A DNA stretch of 64,000 nt from NCBI RefSeq assembly GCF_022808855.1, contig NZ_JAKZLF010000010.1:94482-158481 (forward strand), in the 5' to 3' direction. This DNA comes from Anaeromyxobacter soli (GTDB lineage Bacteria; Myxococcota; Myxococcia; Myxococcales; Anaeromyxobacteraceae). The notes below the pieces were generated by a model that ran no database searches, was not told the origin of the DNA, and saw nothing but the letters and a program-made list of their open reading frames with translations. A program made the position numbers and the translations under genes. Shown here in pieces: positions 1 through 10,600 of the stretch; position 1 is the stretch's first letter, and each line of letters opens with the position of its first letter.

Positions 1-1094
1 GGCGCCTCCCCCTTCCTAGTCAGCTCCGCGGCGCCGCGCCCGGCGCGCTGCAGCTCGAACGTCGCGTGGGGATCCCGGGCGGAGGCACGTCCCGCGGCCA
101 GCACCCCGAAGCGGAGCGCGAGCGTCCCCAGCGTGCCGAGGGCGCCCGAGGCGATCCGCAGCGCGGGCGAGCGGCGGCGCACGAGGTCCACGACCGCCGA
201 GGCGCCGAGCAGGATGCGCGCGCCGCGAAGGAGGGCGCCTGCCGCGCCGCGCCGGAGCGGCCGCTCCACCCGCTCGAAGCCGGCCTCCCGGTGCAGCGCC
301 CGCGAGAGCGCGATCTCGGCGCCCTTCGCGACGAGCCCGAACCGCTGCGCCATCTCCGCCCCCGGCCCCGCGGGCGGCCAGAGGTCCAGCGCCGCGCCGG
401 CGCTCACCGCGCCGGAGAAGGCGAACAGCATCGGCAGCGTGTTGCGCGTCTCCTGCCACACCGGCACCGCGGTGTTCGCGAGCAGGACGCCGGTGTAGCC
501 GACGAGCGGGAGGCCCAGCGCCCCGGCCGCGAGCCCCGCGGCGTCGCCGGCGCGCCGGAGCGCGCGGGACGACGGGAGGAGCGCCGGCAGCGCCGCCGCG
601 CCGCTGAGCGCGCCGAACGAGGCGAGCACCCAGGTGCCCATGTTCATCGGCGAGGTCGGACGGAACACGCGCATCATGGCGATGAACCGCGCCGGCCGGC
701 CCAGGTCGGCGATGAGCAGCCCCGCGCTCGCGACCGCCCCGCCCACCGCGAGCGTCCGGCAGCGCCGCACGAGGGGAAAGGTGCCGCGCCCGCCGGCGAG
801 CTGCGCCGCCGCGCCGAGCACCCCGCACGCCCCCGCGAGGCCGCCCGTGTAGAAGTACGCGGGGATCATCCACCTCCACACCGGCTCCTTCAGCACGGGC
901 AGCCCGTGGTAGCTCGGCCCCTCCACCTCCTCCTCCGGGAGGGAGGCGGTCCGCTCCGCCGCGCGGTCCGCGCGCGCGAGCGCGGCCGCCGCGCGCTGCC
1001 CGGAGGCCTCGCCGGTGAGGCGCCCCACCTGCGGATCCACGTTGCGTCCGTCTCGGAGCGTCGAAGCCCGTCTCAGCGGATCCATCGCGTCCAT
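1..1094 (-). CDS. NrfD/PsrC-like membrane subunit of formate dehydrogenase (partial)
   Basis: Membrane quinone-interacting subunit of the NrfD/PsrC family, expected to take electrons from the Fe-S subunit to the quinone pool. The reading frame stays open to the window edge, so the C-terminus is missing. The start used is the ATG at 1094, which overlaps the stop of fdhB (TGATG). Near residue 64 lies a typical NrfD signature, EPVWRWMIPAYFYTGG, followed by several hydrophobic helices such as the one around MNMGTWVLASFGAL. It is third in the fdhA-fdhB-nrfD order on the minus strand. NrfD replaces the cytochrome b subunit (FdnI) of E. coli, so no heme is expected. Family assignment is firm; the quinone role is inferred from the family. 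Confidence 0.85.
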   Translation of the reverse strand, partial: MDAMDPLRRASTLRDGRNVDPQVGRLTGEASGQRAAAALARADRAAERTASLPEEEVEGPSYHGLPVLKEPVWRWMIPAYFYTGGLAGACGVLGAAAQLAGGRGTFPLVRRCRTLAVGGAVASAGLLIADLGRPARFIAMMRVFRPTSPMNMGTWVLASFGALSGAAALPALLPSSRALRRAGDAAGLAAGALGLPLVGYTGVLLANTAVPVWQETRNTLPMLFAFSGAVSAGAALDLWPPAGPGAEMAQRFGLVAKGAEIALSRALHREAGFERVERPLRRGAAGALLRGARILLGASAVVDLVRRRSPALRIASGALGTLGTLALRFGVLAAGRASARDPHATFELQRAGRGAAELTRKGEA

Positions 1095-2026
1095 CACGCC
1101 CTCCGCGCCGAGAACACCGCGCCCATGGCGAGCGCCGCGAGCGAGAGCACGCCCGCGGCCATCGACCGCCACGACCGCACCACCTTCGCGGTGGGCACCA
1201 CCGGGTCGGGCGGCAGGTTGTAGACCTCGGGGCGATCGCACAGCAGGAAGAACGCGTGCAGCCCCTCGGTCCCGGGCTGGCTCGCGGCGTCCTCGCCGTA
1301 GAGGTGGGCCTCGGCCACGCCGCGCGCGTGCAGTTGCTCCACGCACCGGCGGGCCCGCGCGCGCAGGTCCTCGAGCTCGCCGAACTGGATGGAGGCGGTC
1401 GGGCAGGCCTTCGCGCACGCCGGGACCATCCCGCCCTTCAGCCGGTCGTAGCAGAGCGTGCACTTCCACGCGCGACCGTCCTCCTCGCGCCGGTCGACGA
1501 CGCCGAACGGGCAGGCGGAGACGCAGTACCCGCACCCGTTGCAGACGTCCGGCTGGACGTAGACCGAGCCGAACTCGGTGCGCACGATCGCGCCGGTGGG
1601 GCAGGCCTCGAGGCAGCCGGCGCGCTCGCAGTGCTTGCAGACGTCGGAGAGCATCAGCCAGGAGAACTTCCCGAGCGCGCGCTCGGTGGGCCCGAGCGCG
1701 ACCGGCGTCTCGAGGTGCGTCGGCTGGATGTCGTGCCCGAGCAGGCTCGTCGGCCCCGGCTGGCCCGCGGGGAACAGCTCACCGAACGCGCGCGCGCCGC
1801 CCTCGACGCCGTCGCGCGGGCTCCCCTGGCCCGGCAGCTCCGCCGCGCGCTCCACGAACGCGACGTGGCGCCAGGTGGAGGCGCCGAGCATGCCGGTGTT
1901 GTCGTAGCTCATGCCGGTGAAGTGGAAGCCATCGTCGGGGAGCTGGTTCCACTGCTTGCACGCGACCTCGCAGGCCTTGCACCCGATGCAGAGCGTGGTG
2001 TCGGTGAAGAAGCCCATCCGCTGCAT
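1094..2026 (-). CDS. fdhB: Formate dehydrogenase iron-sulfur (beta) subunit
   Basis: Ferredoxin-like electron-transfer subunit of 310 residues carrying four cysteine-rich 4Fe-4S motifs. They are CIGCKACEVACKQWN near the N-terminus, CKHCERAGCLEACPTGAI and CNGCGYCVSACPFGVV in the middle, and CTLCYDRL with a following CAKACPTASI. The C-terminus has one hydrophobic helix (MAAGVLSLAALAMGAVF), as in FdnH-type subunits, which would anchor it to the membrane next to the NrfD subunit. It lies 2 bases after fdhA and overlaps the NrfD gene by one base, so the three genes are one translationally coupled operon. It passes electrons from the catalytic subunit to the membrane subunit. Confidence 0.93.
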   Translation of the reverse strand: MQRMGFFTDTTLCIGCKACEVACKQWNQLPDDGFHFTGMSYDNTGMLGASTWRHVAFVERAAELPGQGSPRDGVEGGARAFGELFPAGQPGPTSLLGHDIQPTHLETPVALGPTERALGKFSWLMLSDVCKHCERAGCLEACPTGAIVRTEFGSVYVQPDVCNGCGYCVSACPFGVVDRREEDGRAWKCTLCYDRLKGGMVPACAKACPTASIQFGELEDLRARARRCVEQLHARGVAEAHLYGEDAASQPGTEGLHAFFLLCDRPEVYNLPPDPVVPTAKVVRSWRSMAAGVLSLAALAMGAVFSARRA

Positions 2027-2028
2027 GG

Positions 2029-5000
2029 CTACTTCCTCGGCTCGGTCGGAGGGTGGCGGTGCGCGGTCCGGATCCCCGGCAGATCGCGGGGCGGCGGGGC
2101 GCGCGGGGGCTCCGGTTGCCGGAGCTCGAGCCCGTCAGTTGCGGAGCGGCGCCCGAGGGAGTGGCGGCCCGCGCGGATGTTCGCGGTGAGCGCCTTGGAC
2201 TCCTGGATGGAGACGTTCGGGTCGGCCACGAACGGGATGAGCTCGTTCGCCGGGTCGCCGCGCACGCGCCCGACGTAGCTCCAGTGGTAGGGGAGGCCGA
2301 TCGTGTGGAGCGTCCGCCCCTTCACCCGGAGCGGCTTCATGCGCTCCGTCACGAGCACGCGGCACTCGATCTCCCCCCGCGCCGTCGTGATCGTGGCCCA
2401 GCGCCCGTTCGCGAGCCCCTTCTCCGCCGCGAGCTCCCGCGAGATCTCGCAGAACATCTCGGGCTGCAGCTCGGAGAGCCACGAGAGCCAGCGGCTCATC
2501 CCGCCGGCGGTGTGGTGCTCGGTGAGGCGGTAGGTCGTGACGACGTACGGGAAGCGCGGGTCGCCGAACGCGCGGTGGTAGGGGTTGTCGGCCCGGTGCC
2601 ACTCCATCCGCGCCGGGTTGCACTGCTGCGGGTAGAGCGGGTTCTCGAGGACCGACTCCTCCGGCTCGTAGTGGGTCGGGAGCGGGCCGTCGAGCAGGCC
2701 GGAGGGCGCGAAGAGCCAGCCCTTGCCGTCGGCCTGCATGATGAAGGGATCGTCGCCCGAGAGCGTGGCGAGCCCCTCGGCCCCCGGCGGCGGCCGGTAC
2801 GAGGGCGGCCGGTCGGGGATGAAGTCCGGGACGTCGTAGCCGGACCACGCGCCCTTCTCGGCGTCCCACCAGACGTAGCGCTTCCGCTCGGACCAGGGGC
2901 GCCCCTCGGGATCGGCCGAGGCGCGGTTGTAGAGGATGCGGCGGTTCGCGGGCCAGGACCAGCCCCACTCCGGCGCGACCCAGTGCTGCTCGGACTGGGG
3001 CCGCCGCCGGGCGGGCTGGTTCACGCCGTCCTTGTAGCACCCGGAGTAGATCCAGCAGCCGCACGCGGTCGCGCCGTCGTCGGTGAGCTCCTTGAAGCCC
3101 GCCACCGGCCTCCCGTCCCTGATCGTGAAGCCGTTCACCTCGCGCAGGACGGCCTCGGCGTCGGGATCCTCGTCCTTCCCCTTCGTCGGGTAGTCCCAGG
3201 TGAGCGCCCGGATGGCCTCGGCGTTCGGCCCCGGCGCGTCCGCGTAGAGGCGCTTAAGGCGCTTGCCGAGGTGGTACACGAACCAGAGATCGCTGCGGCA
3301 ATCGCCGGGCGGCTCGATGGCCCGGTGGTGCCACTGCAGGCAGCGCTGCGTGTTGGTGAACGAGCCGTCCTTCTCGGTGTGCGCGGCGGCGGGGAAGAAG
3401 AACACCTCCGTCTGGATGTCCTCGGTCCGGACCTCCCCGCGCGCGATCTCCGGCGCCGTCCGCCAGAACTCGGCGGTCTCGGTGAGGGCGAAGTCGCGCA
3501 CGACGAGCCAGTCGAGCTTGCGCAGGCCCTTGCGGTGCAGGCTCCCATGCATGGAGCCGACCGTCGGGTTCTCGCCCACGACGAGGTACCCCTTCACCTT
3601 GCCGTCCGCCATCTCGGAGACGGTCGTCATGTGCGAGTGGTTGCCGGAGAGGCGGGGCAGGAGATCGAACCCCCAGTCGTTCTCCCGCGTGGCCGCGTCG
3701 CCGAACCACGCCTTGAGGAGCGAGACGACGTACTTCGGCATCTCGCTCCACCAGCCCGAGGGCGAGCGGTTGTTCTTCACGTACTGCTCGAGCCCGCGGT
3801 CGGGCAGGAGCGAGTGGGGCATCGGCAGGTAGCCGGGGAGCAGGTCGAACAGCGTCGGGATGTCGGTCGATCCCTGGATGGAGGCGTGCCCGCGGAGCGC
3901 CATGATGCCGCCGCCGGGGCGCCCGATGTTGCCGAGGAGGAGCTGGAGGATCGACGCGGTGCGGATGTACTGGACGCCCACGGAGTGCTGCGTCCAGCCG
4001 ACCGCGTAGCAGAACGCGCCGGTGCGCTCGCGCCCCGAGTTCCGGCACAGCGTCTCCGCCACCTCGAGGAAGAGCGGCTCGGGGATGCCGCACGTCTCGG
4101 CGACGACCTCGGGCGTGTAGCGGGAGAAGTGACGCTTCAGGATCTGGAACACGCAGCGCGGGTCCTGCAGCGTCGGGTCGGTCTTCCGCTCGAGGATGTT
4201 CGCGCCGTGCAGCGACTCCTTCCCCGCGCCCTTCTCGGCGTAGACCTCCTTGTGGCCGGCGGCGGGCACCACCCCGTCGACGCCGTCGTACGACCAGGTC
4301 TCCGGGTCGTACGAGTTCGACTTCGAGTCGAACCCGCTGAAGAGCCCCTCCAGGTCCTCGGTGTCCCGGAAGCGCTCGCCGACGAGCGTCGAGGCGTTCG
4401 TGTAGTGGAGGACGTACTCCTTGAACCAGCGCTCGTTCTCGATGACGTGGCGCACCAGGCCCCCGAGGAAGGCGATGTCGGAGCCCGGGCGGATGGGGAC
4501 GTGCAGGTCGGCGACCGCGCTCGTGCGCGTGAAGCGCGGGTCCACGTGGATGATCGTCGCGCCGCGGTTCTTCGCCTCCATCACCCAGCGGAAGGCGACC
4601 GGGTGACACTCCGCCATGTTCGAGCCCTGCACGACCACCCAGTCGGCGTTCTGCAGGTCGCCGGGGAAGGTCGTCGCGCCGCCGCGTCCGAAGGAGATCC
4701 CCAGACCGGGGACCGTGGAGCTGTGTCAGATCCGGGCCTGGTTCTCCACCTGCACGACGCCGAGCGCGGTGTAGAGCTTCTTGAGGAGGTAGTTCTCCTC
4801 GTTGTCGAGGGTCGCGCCGCCGAGGTGCGCGACGCCCAGCGTGCGCCGCACCCGCGCGCCGTGGTGCTTCGCACCGGGATCCTCGATGCGCTCCTCGAAC
4901 GTCTCGTCGCGCGAGCGCTTCACGCGCTCGGCCACCATGTCCATCGCCCGCGCGAGCGGGATGCGCTCCCACTCCCTGCCGCCGGGGCGGCGGTACAGGA

Positions 5001-5313
5001 CGTGCTGCTCGCGGTGCGAGCCGGTGACGAGCTGGAAGGTCGCGGCGCCCTTGGGGCACAGGCAGCCCTGGGACATGGGCGAGTCGGGATCGCCCTCGAT
5101 GTCGACGATCCGCTCGTCCTTCACGTAGACGAGCTGGCCGCAGCCGACCGCGCAGTAAGGGCAGATGGAGCGGACCACGCGATCCGCCGAGGCGGTGCGA
5201 GGCACGAGCTCGCGCGTCCGCTCGCTCATGGCGCTCGCGCCGAGGCCAGAGGTGTCCCCGGAGACGAGCTGGCGAGCGACGGGCCACTCGGAGAGCACGG
5301 GTAGCTTGGGCAT
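2029..5313 (-). CDS. fdhA: Selenocysteine-containing formate dehydrogenase catalytic subunit
   Basis: Oxidises formate to CO2 at a bis-MGD molybdenum or tungsten site. Translation reads through an in-frame TGA at 4726-4728 as selenocysteine 196, in the family context QARI-Sec-HSSTVPGLG. About 1094 residues result. An N-terminal 4Fe-4S motif (CPYCAVGCGQ and LCPKG) precedes the Mo domain. The ATG at 5313 is preceded by GGGGGAA; a further in-frame TTG upstream lacks this site. No twin-arginine signal is seen, so the catalytic side probably faces the cytoplasm. The C-terminal tail is proline- and arginine-rich. Without selenocysteine decoding the gene would look like two fragments (ending at 4726 and starting near 4638). 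No selA, selB, selC or selD was found in this window. Confidence 0.93.
4698..4728 (-). promoter_or_regulatory. SECIS hairpin and UGA selenocysteine codon of fdhA
   Basis: On the minus strand the UGA codon (4728-4726) is followed after 13 bases by TCCCC-GGTCT-GGGGA, a perfect 5-bp stem with a GGTCT loop (4712-4698). The E. coli fdhF SECIS presents the same GGUCU bases in its apical loop to SelB, and the distance from the UGA is similar. The placement within the coding sequence just after the UGA is what a bacterial SECIS requires. The hairpin is read directly from the sequence; SelB binding is inferred. Confidence 0.85.
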
Positions 5314-5485
5314 CGGGTATTCCCCCGAGTGGAGACGGTGGACACGCTCGGGGCGCGACGCCAGCGCGCGCCCGCGACCTCGTCGCACCGCGCCTTGCGC
5401 GCGCCGGCGTCAGGGTCGAGGGTAGGATGCGCCGCCGCCGAACCAGCGTGCGATCGCCCTGGCGCCGCGTTAGAAGGACCGCCCC

Positions 5486-7597
5486 TTGCCGATCCGGACT
5501 CCACAGGCGATCCCCCCGGCGTCCGACGCCCTCGACGCCCGCGCACAGGACATCGTGGCGGAGGAGGAATCCCTCCTCGCGGCGGTGCACGGGGCGCTCG
5601 GCGCGCGCGCGTCCGTACGGGCGGAGAGCGACCTCGCCGGACGCCTCCGGGAGCTCCGCGACGAGGCGCTCGAGTCCACCTCCAAGGACCTGCCGACCGT
5701 GTTCCAGGAGATGGGACTCGTTCGCGCCGTGCTCGAGCGCCAGCGGCCGGACGGGTTCCCAGATCCGAGCGCGCCGTACTTCGCGCACCTGCGGGTGCGC
5801 GAGGGGGGCGAGGTCCGGGACTACTGCCTCGGCCGGCACACGTTCGTGGATCGCGGGGCGGGGGTGCGCGTGGTGGACTGGCGCTACGCGCCGGTCGCCG
5901 CGATCTTCTACCGCTACCGCGAAGGCGAGGAGTTCGAGGAGGCGTTCCCCGGCCGCGTCGCGGCGGGGGTGGTGGAGGCGCGCCGCGTGGTGGTGGTGGA
6001 GCGCGGCGTGCTCACCCGCGTCTCCGCGGGAGAGCTGACCGTCGCGCGCGGCGCCGACGGCGTGTGGCGGCGGCTCGCCGTGCAGGGCGCCGCGCTCGGG
6101 GGCGGCGCGGGCAAGGCGGCGCGCGCCGGAGCCCTCGGGACCGGCGCGGGCGCGCGCGGGAGGGTCTCCGCCCCGGACATCACCGCCCTGCTCGACCCCG
6201 ATCAGTTCGAGGCGGTCTCCGCGCCCCCGGACCGGCCGCTGCTCGTCATCGGCAGCGCCGGGAGCGGCAAGACCACCGTCGCCCTGCACCGGCTCGCGCG
6301 CATCGCCTTCGAGGACCCGCGGCGCTTCCCGCCCTCGCGGATGCAGGTGGTGGTGCCGGAGCTCGGCCTCGCGCAGCTCGCGGCGCGGCTCCTCGAGCCG
6401 CTCGGCCTCGATCGGGCGGCGGTCCGGACGCTGGACTCCTGGTCGCGCGGCGCGTTCCAGAGCGTCTTCCGCGCCCCGCCGCCGCGCCTGTGCGCCGACA
6501 CGCCGTCGCTCGTCTCGCGGCTCAAGCGCCACCCCGCGCTGTACGAGACGCTCCGCCGCCGCCCGCGGCTCGCCGGCGCGCGGCCCTCGCTCGCGAAGCT
6601 GCGCCAGGAGCTCGGCGATCTGTGCGTGGACCCGGCGTTCCTCGCCGGCGTAATCCGGGCGGCGCAGGGGGATCTCCCCACCACGGCCATCGAGGAGACG
6701 GTCCGGCACACGCGGCTGCAGCTCGCGCCGCCGACCGACGAGCTCGTCGCGGGCGTCGATCCCGACCGGCGCGAGACGCTCGACGGCCTGGGCCTCTCCG
6801 AGGACACGCCCGAGGCGATCGCCGGGACGCTCGACCCGGAGGATCTCCCCATCCTCCTGTTCCTCGCCACCCTCGCCGGCGCTGGAGGCGGCAGGTCGCT
6901 CGCGCACCTCGTGGTGGACGAGGCGGAGGACGTCTCGCTGTTCGAGCTCTCCGTGCTCGGCCGCCACCTCGACGGCCGCAGCGTGACCCTCGCCGGCGAC
7001 GACGCGCAGCAGACGTTCTCCTCCTACGCCGGCTGGCCGCAGGCGCTCGCGGCGATCGGCGCGGAGCGCGCCGCGACGGTCAAGCTCGAGACCACCTACC
7101 GCTGCCCGCGCCCCATCGCGGAGGCCGCCCACGCCATCCTCGGCCCGCTCGCGCCGCCCTCTCCGCCGCGCGCGGGCCGCGACGGCGCGCCCGTGTCGCG
7201 GTTCGACTTCCCGACGGAGGCCCACGCGCAGCTGTTCCTGGTGGGGGCGATCCGTGATCTCGTCGAGCGCGAGCCGGACGCGTCCGTGGCGGTCGTCGCA
7301 CACTCGGCCGAGGTCGCGCGCGCGTTCCACCGCCTCCTCTCCGACATGCCCGAGGCCCGCCTGGCGATCGACGGCCGGTTCTCGTTCCGGCCGGGCGTGG
7401 ACGTCACCGACGTGGCGAGCGTGAAGGGGCTCGAGTTCGACTACGTGGTCGTGCCCGACGCCTCGGTCCGCGCCTACCCCGACGCGGACGAGGCGCGCCG
7501 CCGGCTGCACGTCGCCGTCACGCGCGCGGCGCACCAGCTCTGGATCGCCGCGCCGGGCACGCCGTCGCCGCTCCTGCGCGCCCTCCCACCGGCCTGA
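5486..7597 (+). CDS. HelD/UvrD-family superfamily 1 helicase-like ATPase
   Basis: A 703-residue superfamily 1 ATPase. It has Walker A GSAGSGKTT near residue 254, a Walker B-like VVDEAEDVSLFEL, GDDAQQTF, the arginine motif TTYRCPRPIAE, SVKGLEFDYVVV and the closing motif LHVAVTRAAHQLWI. The N-terminal ~230 residues, with a helical segment and RDYCLGRHTFVD, match the layout of HelD proteins, which bind RNA polymerase and release it from DNA. The start is TTG at 5486, behind AGAAGGACC. It is divergent from fdhA with about 170 bases between the starts; a TAGGAT at 5423-5428 could be its -10 box. Helicase IV-like DNA repair activity is an alternative function. Confidence 0.8.
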   Translation: MPIRTPQAIPPASDALDARAQDIVAEEESLLAAVHGALGARASVRAESDLAGRLRELRDEALESTSKDLPTVFQEMGLVRAVLERQRPDGFPDPSAPYFAHLRVREGGEVRDYCLGRHTFVDRGAGVRVVDWRYAPVAAIFYRYREGEEFEEAFPGRVAAGVVEARRVVVVERGVLTRVSAGELTVARGADGVWRRLAVQGAALGGGAGKAARAGALGTGAGARGRVSAPDITALLDPDQFEAVSAPPDRPLLVIGSAGSGKTTVALHRLARIAFEDPRRFPPSRMQVVVPELGLAQLAARLLEPLGLDRAAVRTLDSWSRGAFQSVFRAPPPRLCADTPSLVSRLKRHPALYETLRRRPRLAGARPSLAKLRQELGDLCVDPAFLAGVIRAAQGDLPTTAIEETVRHTRLQLAPPTDELVAGVDPDRRETLDGLGLSEDTPEAIAGTLDPEDLPILLFLATLAGAGGGRSLAHLVVDEAEDVSLFELSVLGRHLDGRSVTLAGDDAQQTFSSYAGWPQALAAIGAERAATVKLETTYRCPRPIAEAAHAILGPLAPPSPPRAGRDGAPVSRFDFPTEAHAQLFLVGAIRDLVEREPDASVAVVAHSAEVARAFHRLLSDMPEARLAIDGRFSFRPGVDVTDVASVKGLEFDYVVVPDASVRAYPDADEARRRLHVAVTRAAHQLWIAAPGTPSPLLRALPPA

Positions 7598-7617
7598 AGC
7601 GCCTGCGCGGCCCGGCC

Positions 7618-10600
7618 TCACCGGCACGCGAGGAACCGCACCGCCGCGCGCGAGGCGGCGAGCGTCTCGGCGATCCGCGCCAGCGCCTCGTCAACGTCCG
7701 CCTCGGTCTGCCCCGCCCCGAGCGAGAAGCGCACCGAGCAGTGCGCCTCCTCGGGCGTGAGGCCCATGGCGAGGAGGGTGCGCGACGGCTCTGGATCGCC
7801 GGAGTGGCAGGCCGAGCCGGAGGAGAGGTGCACGGCGCGGCGGCCCAGCGCGAGCACGAGCGACTCGCCCCGGATCCCGGGCAGCGTGACGTCGAGGGTG
7901 GTCGCGATGCGCGCCCCGTCCCCGTTCCGCCGCGCCTCCGGCAGGAGCCTCAGGAGGCCCGGCTCGAGGCGCTCGCGGAGCGCCGCGAGCCGGTCCATCT
8001 CGCCGCCGCCGAGTCGCTGCATCGCGAGCTCGCAGGCGCGCCCGAACCCGACGACGCCCGCGACGTTCTCGGTGCCCGCCCGCAGCCCGTGCTCCTGCCC
8101 GCCGCCGTGCACGAGCGGCTCGAGCGAGACGCCGGCGCGGACGTAGAGCGCGCCCACGCCCTTCGGGCCGTGGATCTTGTGCGCCGAGACCGTGAGGAGG
8201 TCCACCCCGAGCGCCTCCACGTCGAGGGCGACCTTGCCGAGCGCCTGGACCGCGTCCGCGTGGAGGAGCGCGCCGCGTGCCCGCACCGCCGGCGCGAGCG
8301 CCGCGACCGGCTGGATCGTGCCCACCTCGTTGTTCACGAGCATGAGCGAGACGAGCACGGTGTCGTCGCGGAGGGCGCCGAGGACCCGCTCCGGCGAGAC
8401 GTGCCCGTCGCGCTCGACCGGCACCACGGTGAGCTCGAACCCGTGAGGCACGAGGGCGCGGCAGGCCTCCAGCACGGCGGGGTGCTCGATGGCGGAGGTG
8501 ACGACGTGGCGGCCGCGCGCGCGGCACGCCCACGCGGCGCCCTTCACCGCGAGGTTGTCCGACTCGGAGCCCGATCCCGTGAACACCACGCGCCGCGCCG
8601 TGCACTCGAGCGCGCGGGCCACCTTGCGGCGCGCGTCCTCGACGGCGGCGCGCGCCTCGGCGCCGCGGGGGTGGACGCTCGAGGGGTTCCCGAACGCGCC
8701 CGCGAGGAACGGCGCCATCGCCTCGGCGACCGCCGGCGCGACGGGGGTGGTCGCCGCATGGTCGAGGTAGATGGGGCGGAGCGGGGCCGCCTCGATCCGC
8801 GGTCCCCTCGGCGCGTCGCGCTCGGGCGCGCCCTCCGCCGGCTCCGCGGCCGCCGCCCCGTCGGCGCGGCGCACCTCGCAGAGGAGCGCCTTGTAGACGG
8901 GGAAGCCCGAGATCGGATCGCACTGGGCGAGGTCCGTGAGGGCGTTCACGTTGCAGGCGCGCCAGGACTCGCTCCCCAGCGGCCCGCCGCCTCCCATGCT
9001 CGCGTCGATGGCGCCCGGGACGAGGTCCGTGGTCACGTGCGCGCGGAAGGGGGCGCGCCCGCGCGGCGTCTCGACCCAGACCGGATCCCCGCTCGCGATC
9101 CCGCGCGCGGCGGCGTCCTCCGCGCTGAGCGTCGCGAGCGGCTCGGGCGCGCGCGCCGCGAGGCCGGGCACGCCGTGGTGCTGGCTGCGGAAGTCGTGGA
9201 AACCGCGCGCGCCTGAGTTGAAGACGAGCGGGTGGCTGCCCGCGAGATCGGGCCGGCTCGCCGGGCTCTCCGGCGGCTCGACGTAGACCGGCAGGGGCTC
9301 GTAGCCGTGCTCGGCCAGGATCGACGAGGCGATCTCGAACTTGCCGGAGGGCGTGTCGAACCCGGGCTCGCCGTCGGGCCGGAGGAGGCCCTTCTCCCAC
9401 TTGCGATACTGGAGGAACGGGGCGGGCACCCGCGCCTCTCCCCCCGCGGCCCGCACCGCCTCGAGCGTGAAGCCCGTCCCCTCGAGCGCGTGGCGCAGGA
9501 GCGCCTCCTCCGTCTGCGGGTAGAGGTGCCCGTAGCCGAGCCGGTCGGCGAGCCCGGCCATGATGAGGAAGTCGTTGCGCGCCTCGCCGACGGGCGGCAC
9601 GAGCGGCTCGCGGATCTTGAAGAGCGGGCCGTACCGCATGTACGAGGTGATCTCGTACCCCGTCGCCGCCGGCAGGACGAGGTCCGCGAACGCCGCGTCC
9701 GCGGTGAGGAAGCGATCGACGCAGACGAGGAAGTCGAGGCCGGCGAGGGTCCGGCGCCACAGGTCCGGGTCCGGCCACGCGGTGAGGATCGACGCACCGT
9801 GCACGACGAGCGCCCGGATCCGGTAGGGATCGCCCTCGAGCACCGAGCGGGGCAGGGCGATCGCGTGGGACTCGCCGCGGTAGCGCGTGTAGAGGGGGAA
9901 GCGCTCGCGCCCGAGCGCCTTCCCCACGGCGGGGTTCGGCTGGAGGTGGCGGCGGTTCTGCGGGAACGCGCCGTCCCGCATGCGGAAGACGAGGCCGCCC
10001 GGGACGTCGAGCTGTCCCGCGAGGCCCCACAGCGTGAGGAGCGCGCGGATCGCCTGCACGCCGTTCCCGGAGTACTCGAGGCCGGTGTAGGTGACGGGGC
10101 ACGCGCCGCGGGCGGCCGCGATGCGGCGCGCGAGGCTGCGGATGGTGGCGGCGGGCACACCGGTGATCCCCTCGACGCGCTCGGGCCGGTAGTGCTGGGC
10201 GAGCCGCGCGAGGTCCTCGAACCCCACGGTCCAGTCGCGCGCGAACTCCTCGTCGTGGAGCTCCTCCTCGAGGAGCACCTCGATGAGGGCGAGCGCGAGC
10301 GCGCCGTCGGTGCCGGGGCGGATCGGGATCCACTCCGCGTCGACGGCCCGCGCGGTGTCGTTCCGGCGCGGGTCGATGGCGATGACCTGGGCGCCGCGCT
10401 GGCGGGCGCGCACGACCTGGTGGTGCGCCGTCGGCGGCGAGTCGGTGGCCGGGTTCGCTCCCCACAGCACGACGAGCTCGGCCTGGTCGAGGTCGGCGTC
10501 GAGCCCGAGCAGCATCGCGCCCATGGTGACGTGCGGCGCGATCATCGCGAACGCGACGTAGCAGAGCGCCCCCACCCCGAGCGCGTTGGGCGAGCCGAAC

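Noticed and set aside
4638..4726. fdhA as a pseudogene or two separate genes split by a stop
   Set aside because: The frame is unbroken apart from TGA at the known selenocysteine position and is followed by a SECIS hairpin, so read-through is the better explanation.
3254..7627. A very long open frame antisense to fdhA and the helicase
   Set aside because: Its translation is Arg/Ala/Gly-rich with no family motif and it lies opposite two well-supported genes; such frames arise from the high GC content.
7618..8774. A separate desulfurase gene overlapping the oxidoreductase
   Set aside because: There is no stop codon before the desulfurase part and no start codon with a ribosome site near 8776-8868; a fusion is the simpler reading.
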